Positions 60,096-64,000 of a stretch of DNA of 64,000 nt are shown one piece after another. Each line of letters begins with the position of its first letter. Positions within the stretch are counted from its first letter, which is position 1. Under the pieces are notes generated by a model. It did no database searches and was not told the origin of the DNA. It saw only the letters and a list, made by a program, of their open reading frames with translations. This stretch comes from Nematostella vectensis (lineage: Eukaryota; Cnidaria; Anthozoa; Actiniaria; Edwardsiidae), in contig NC_064035.1 in assembly GCF_932526225.1 (NCBI RefSeq), positions 5,207,501 to 5,271,500 of the forward strand. The letters are read 5' to 3'. A program made the translations under genes and the position numbers.

Positions 60096-60352
60096 TTTTA
60101 TCAATATTTTGAAAAAAATAAAAAAAACGTTTATTGAGATAATTATTTTTTTATATTTATTTCATATATTGTGTTAGAGTGGTTTTCATTAAACAACGTG
60201 AAAAAAGTGTGGTAGTCAAAGGGTAATAGTCAGTAAAGCACAAGAGAGAACAATAGAATCAGATCACAATAAAGTGTAATACGCTAAAGTAATTCACGGG
60301 TTAATGAAAATCACTTTAAACAGCAATCAAAAATGTATACATAAAATATACA
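60096..60352 (+). repeat. ~255-bp dispersed repeat, copy 2
   Basis: This is a direct copy of 58588-58840, about 1.5 kb away, with small insertions (for example around 60195-60225) and roughly 85-90 per cent identity by eye. The copies flank the G-run spacer. It could be two members of one dispersed family or an old segmental duplication. Confidence 0.85.
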
Positions 60353-61277
60353 ATTCAAAAACTACTATAAAGCTTAAAACCTAAGGATATTCGCTTTATT
60401 ACACTCACTGTGGTAGATCACTGTAAGAGAGTACAACTTATTTTTTTTTTAATCCTTTTTACAATGAACTTCCTATCGACCGAGAGAAATGAAAGGAAAA
60501 TCTCACAATTATTTCAACCGTTGTATTGTATTTGCTTCAAATTGTTCTGCTTGTATCAAGAACTGCTCTCCTCTTAGTATTTCCACATAAGAGGTAGATT
60601 CAGAAAGTATATGTTTTATCAGGGATGGAGCGTCTTTTATTTGACTGTCCAGTAACTAAATTTCCCCCAAAAAAATGCGAGGATGTTAAGATCTTAAGAA
60701 AATTGTAAGAAGCAAATCTTGGCTAAAAAGCCGATGAAAACAAATAAAAGATATTACATGGTCGGTCTCTTGACCTGCATTTGGCGGATGTTATTTCAAA
60801 AAACAAGAAAACAAGACATTTGAGTTGAGCGGATTTGACAGGATGTGTAAGTCGGACACAATAATCTGTAAAACACTTTTACAACGGCTGACGGGTTAAT
60901 ACTTGACACGGGCTTTTTGTCTTTCAGATAAACATATTTTATCCCTATTCAGACGTGCTATTTCCTCCCCATTGTAAGAATTCAAAATTCACATCAAGTC
61001 TGCTTAACAAACGTTTCCGTACAACGTAATTTTCAATAATCTCACCAGTGGAAGTTTTTTTTGCCAACACCCACGCGTTACGAGTAAACCTAAAATGTTC
61101 ATCAGGCAAAATTCAATTTAGTTGTTGGCCCAAGTAGATGTGTGAGAACCTTCTCTTCTCGACATATGCTATACAAGCTGCGACATACTCTCTCAAGCAC
61201 CACATGTCAAATACCTTGAATATCTGTAAGGGTGCCATATCCGTAATCGGTCATTTGGCTTATATTGCGTCGTCATC
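60353..61277. other. 3' flank of GPCR 2
   Basis: No gene is seen. Minus-strand AATAAA signals (TTTATT) near 60396 and 60636 could end the GPCR 2 transcript. Confidence 0.45.
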
Positions 61278-62660
61278 TTAATGATGATCACATCTAAGTG
61301 ACTTAAGGCTAAAAGAAATTTCCTTGCATGTTATTGCTATGGATTTTCTGTAGGACGGTAGTCTCCAAGCATAAATCATCACATCCAGCGAGACTTTAAT
61401 GAACAGCAACAAATCCGTGGCGCGTAAACAAATGTTTATGTAGACCTCCTCCTCCAAACTTGCAGGTGTTCTCAAAAGAAAAATATAACTCACCGTGATG
61501 TGGGGAATGCAAGTGAAAAGCAGAATGGCGGTCAAATACATCGCAACGATTGCGAATTGCTTTTCAACCTCTGGTTTTCTTCGCCGTATATTGCCTAAAT
61601 GCATTTTTGTTTGCGGCTCTGGGTCCTTTTCTAGTTTAGACCGTTTATGTGAATTCACTATTCCATCTTGTCCACTCACGGATGGGATGCCTATAAAGGA
61701 CTCATGTAGCGCTTTTTCTTTCTCCTCTATAGTAACGCGCACATTCTCATGGCGATGTTTTCCGGGGGAATGTTTCGTAGTAACTGAGACTGGGGTTGTA
61801 GGATCGAAATTACCAGGTGTAGTTCCCTGTTCTTCATGGTTTCGGGGTGACCTCATGAGCCTAGTAGCTCGCTCTTTAGATACGATAGGACTTCCAGAAG
61901 ACGCAAAATGAAATGAAATCCGCGAACCATGCGATCCAGGCTCTCCCTCTCTCAGTGACCATTGGGGTAGGGTACGCCTCCTAGCAGGTGTTCGCACGCG
62001 CTGTTTGAAGGCTCTACGCATAAGGATGTGAAGCACGACCAAGCAAATAGAAATGAGAGTTGGATGCATGATAACACCCAGTAAGTGAAAGCTTGAGCGG
62101 CTGACGCCAGCAAATTGAATCATACTAAAGGCGAGGAAATACCCAGTACTTGCGACCACCACCACAAGGACTATGGGTCGGGTTATGATCTGTTTGTATC
62201 GATGAGGCCGAGTTATGGCTATGTACTGAGAGGCAGACATGGCTAGAACAATCACATAAGACACGCTAATAGCAATGCTTGAGATGTTACTAGCGATAAT
62301 AAAAAGTGCTTTTGAAAGATCTGTCTTCTTGTCTAAATAGCATGAGAAATAGTGGAATATGAACGCTGGTTCTACCACTATCCCTGTCATCAAATCAGCA
62401 AAAGACAGTCCGATGATGAAGAGAGTAGTTGGTACTTTGCGCAGGCATTTCAGAGGGTCTTTCCAGATCGTTACCAGCAGTACTCCGTTTGTGATGACGG
62501 TGATCGGAGCTAGCAAAACCATCAGCACCGCGCATACAAATTCCACCCTTCTATACATCCTTATAAGATTGGTTGAATTCTCTGATAAAGCAATGTGCGA
62601 TAAGCTTTCATTTCCCAGAGTCCGGTTAAAATTCTGTTCGCCCGTCGCCATCTCTTGCAA
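61278..62660 (-). CDS. GPCR 2, intronless rhodopsin-like orphan receptor
   Basis: This is a 460-residue seven-helix receptor on one exon (an alternative start Met4 is at 62651). The N-terminus has three glycosylation sites (NRT, NES, NST at residues 12, 17 and 28). TM1 has TNGVLL and TM2 has GLSFADLMTG, with Asp2.50 kept. TM3 ends AMSASQYIAITRPHRY, with SQY in place of DRY. TM5 is IMHPTLISICLVVLHI and TM6 is LLFTCIPHITVSYIFLL, with CIPH for CWxP. TM7 is LLLFIKVSLDVMIYAWRL, with DVMIY for NPxxY. The third intracellular loop is very long (about 150 residues), basic and Ser/Thr-rich. It belongs to class A by overall pattern, but I cannot name a ligand family; it resembles lineage-expanded cnidarian orphan receptors. 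Confidence 0.88.
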   Translation of the reverse strand: MQEMATGEQNFNRTLGNESLSHIALSENSTNLIRMYRRVEFVCAVLMVLLAPITVITNGVLLVTIWKDPLKCLRKVPTTLFIIGLSFADLMTGIVVEPAFIFHYFSCYLDKKTDLSKALFIIASNISSIAISVSYVIVLAMSASQYIAITRPHRYKQIITRPIVLVVVVASTGYFLAFSMIQFAGVSRSSFHLLGVIMHPTLISICLVVLHILMRRAFKQRVRTPARRRTLPQWSLREGEPGSHGSRISFHFASSGSPIVSKERATRLMRSPRNHEEQGTTPGNFDPTTPVSVTTKHSPGKHRHENVRVTIEEKEKALHESFIGIPSVSGQDGIVNSHKRSKLEKDPEPQTKMHLGNIRRRKPEVEKQFAIVAMYLTAILLFTCIPHITVSYIFLLRTPASLEEEVYINICLRATDLLLFIKVSLDVMIYAWRLPSYRKSIAITCKEISFSLKSLRCDHH

Positions 62661-64000
62661 TGTAAACAGTCCTAGAAACTAGTTAACTCACCCGCCGTTC
62701 AGTTGGCTAGCGCATATAGTAGACCAGTCAATATTTCGGTCTGACAGAACGACATCTGATCTTCAAGACATCAACAAACAAAATGACCTGCTCTTAAGGT
62801 TTGCCTTTGCATTGGCTGCTTCCTTTAGAAACTAAGCTTTTTGATTAATGGATTGAGGTTTTTTATAAAATGCAAAAATTGGAGTATGGGCTATTTCAAG
62901 TGGTTTGATGCAGCATGCTAAATAAGGCGTCATTGTTTGTTTACAATCTACATGACAGTGCTAGTCCTAATCTTTGCAAAATTAGCCACATGAAGTCATT
63001 ATTTATCAAACAATTTCACAGGAAATCATTTTTCTATAAATGCCTCGAATTGTTGATGTTCCTGCTATTGTAGAAAATCCGTTTTAATAAAAAAAAATAG
63101 GTGGATCACTGATGTGTTTTGGTAGAAGGGGGACACGAAGAGGAAACAAGGCAATAAACTAATAATCATTCTCCCATCTTATTGTGACAATTGTGTTCTT
63201 AATAGAACTTTTATTTTTACAAGCACTAGATTCGACATAATCAGATTCGTTTTCGCGGCGACCCAATGAGCGAATAATTAACATGGAGGTATGTACTTAG
63301 AATAATATTCCGCATTTACAGGGATTTTCTCACAAATTGAATATCTGAAGTACAGTACTCGTTTGGGTAAGCTAAGAGTATTTCAAATGGTCTCACTTGG
63401 TAATCAGGCCCTATGGCTTAGTTATCGTGTTACTCAAAAACTTGAGCCTTCCTATAATCTCTTTCCCATTACGTGCGGAAAAGGTCGCAAGAATGAACGG
63501 TATTCTGGTGTTAATGAGTTCATGAAAACGATTGGTGTGGCAAAAGGTGCCAAATACTAAAGTTAAGAGGCTGTGTAAATTGGATAGTATTGTTAGAAAT
63601 AGATAGCGCGCGTCTTTTCTTGCTGACATTGAAATAAATTACTTAGGACCCAAGACAGGTGTCAAAAAAAATATCGAAGAATAAAAAAAAGCAATAAAAA
63701 TTAAAAAAAAAACATGAACACCGGATTGTAATCGTGAGGTCACTAGCCTACTTAGGTGTTTGATGGTGAGAGAAAAATAGCACATTTCTAATCCTAAATC
63801 CTTCTGTCGCCCATTGTGGCTGCAATGTTTCCAAACTCGACAAACGTCATGATGAGCGCTATCAAACGAAGGAACGCGGAGGCGCCAACCACTCAAACGC
63901 AGCGACTTGTTCAATGGACTTTGTTTCCGCATAGGTGGCGTATATCAGAACTCGTTGTACAGCATGCCATAGTTCCGTGATAAATATTTGATCTATGTGC
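62661..64000. other. Upstream flank of GPCR 2 to window edge
   Basis: No gene is supported. Short frames at 63363-63560 (plus) and 63639-63932 (minus) have no family resemblance, splice context or conserved motif that I recognise. The promoter of GPCR 2 should be in the first few hundred bases. Confidence 0.45.

Overview
The window is animal nuclear DNA, most likely from an anthozoan cnidarian and probably a sea anemone such as Nematostella. The genes are intron-rich, and their exon products align closely with human orthologues (VPS39, ACMSD, GPATCH8, FAIM, SPARC, SLC25). The intergenic DNA is AT-rich and full of short foldback elements. The two intronless rhodopsin-like receptors have unusual DRY/NPxxY motifs, as is common in cnidarian-expanded families. 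Species assignment is inference. Exon models were built by hand from GT/AG sites, reading phase and remembered family sequences, and all the spliced models close in frame.

Layout: 1-11422, the 5' part of VPS39 (minus strand, ten exons, running off the left edge), with two large minisatellites and several small tandem duplications in its introns. 12832-17476, complete ACMSD (minus, 13 exons) with a 21-bp minisatellite in its penultimate intron. 18358-18864, a long palindromic foldback element. 19337-32353, a complete GPATCH8-like G-patch/zinc-finger gene (plus, nine exons); one intron holds a 4.3-kb DNA transposon with about 725-bp terminal inverted repeats, another holds a 41-bp minisatellite. 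33594-36698, complete FAIM (minus, three exons), convergent with the GPATCH8-like gene. 39753-43370, a small SPARC-like secreted calcium-binding protein (plus, five exons). 45717-47045, an intronless GPCR (plus). 47967-56618, an SLC25 mitochondrial carrier (minus, three exons) whose first intron carries a ~6-kb inverted-repeat element with nested elements. 57430-58590, a 5'-truncated LINE reverse transcriptase remnant. 61278-62660, a second intronless GPCR (minus).

The genes look like an ordinary syntenic assortment rather than one pathway: endolysosomal tethering (VPS39), tryptophan catabolism (ACMSD), nuclear RNA processing (GPATCH8-like), apoptosis control (FAIM), extracellular matrix (SPARC-like), mitochondrial transport (SLC25) and signalling (GPCRs).

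The most striking signal concerns the tandem repeats. Several are not random satellites but copies of exon-intron junctions. The 4.2-kb, 46-bp array at the left edge is about 90 copies of the last coding bases of VPS39 exon 10 plus its GTGAGT splice donor. The 21-bp array in ACMSD resembles the exon 11 donor. Smaller junction duplications occur at VPS39 exon 2 (donor), exon 5 (donor) and exon 8 (acceptor), and at ACMSD exon 4 (donor). These two genes therefore look like sites of recurrent splice-junction amplification, leaving many decoy splice sites beside the real ones.
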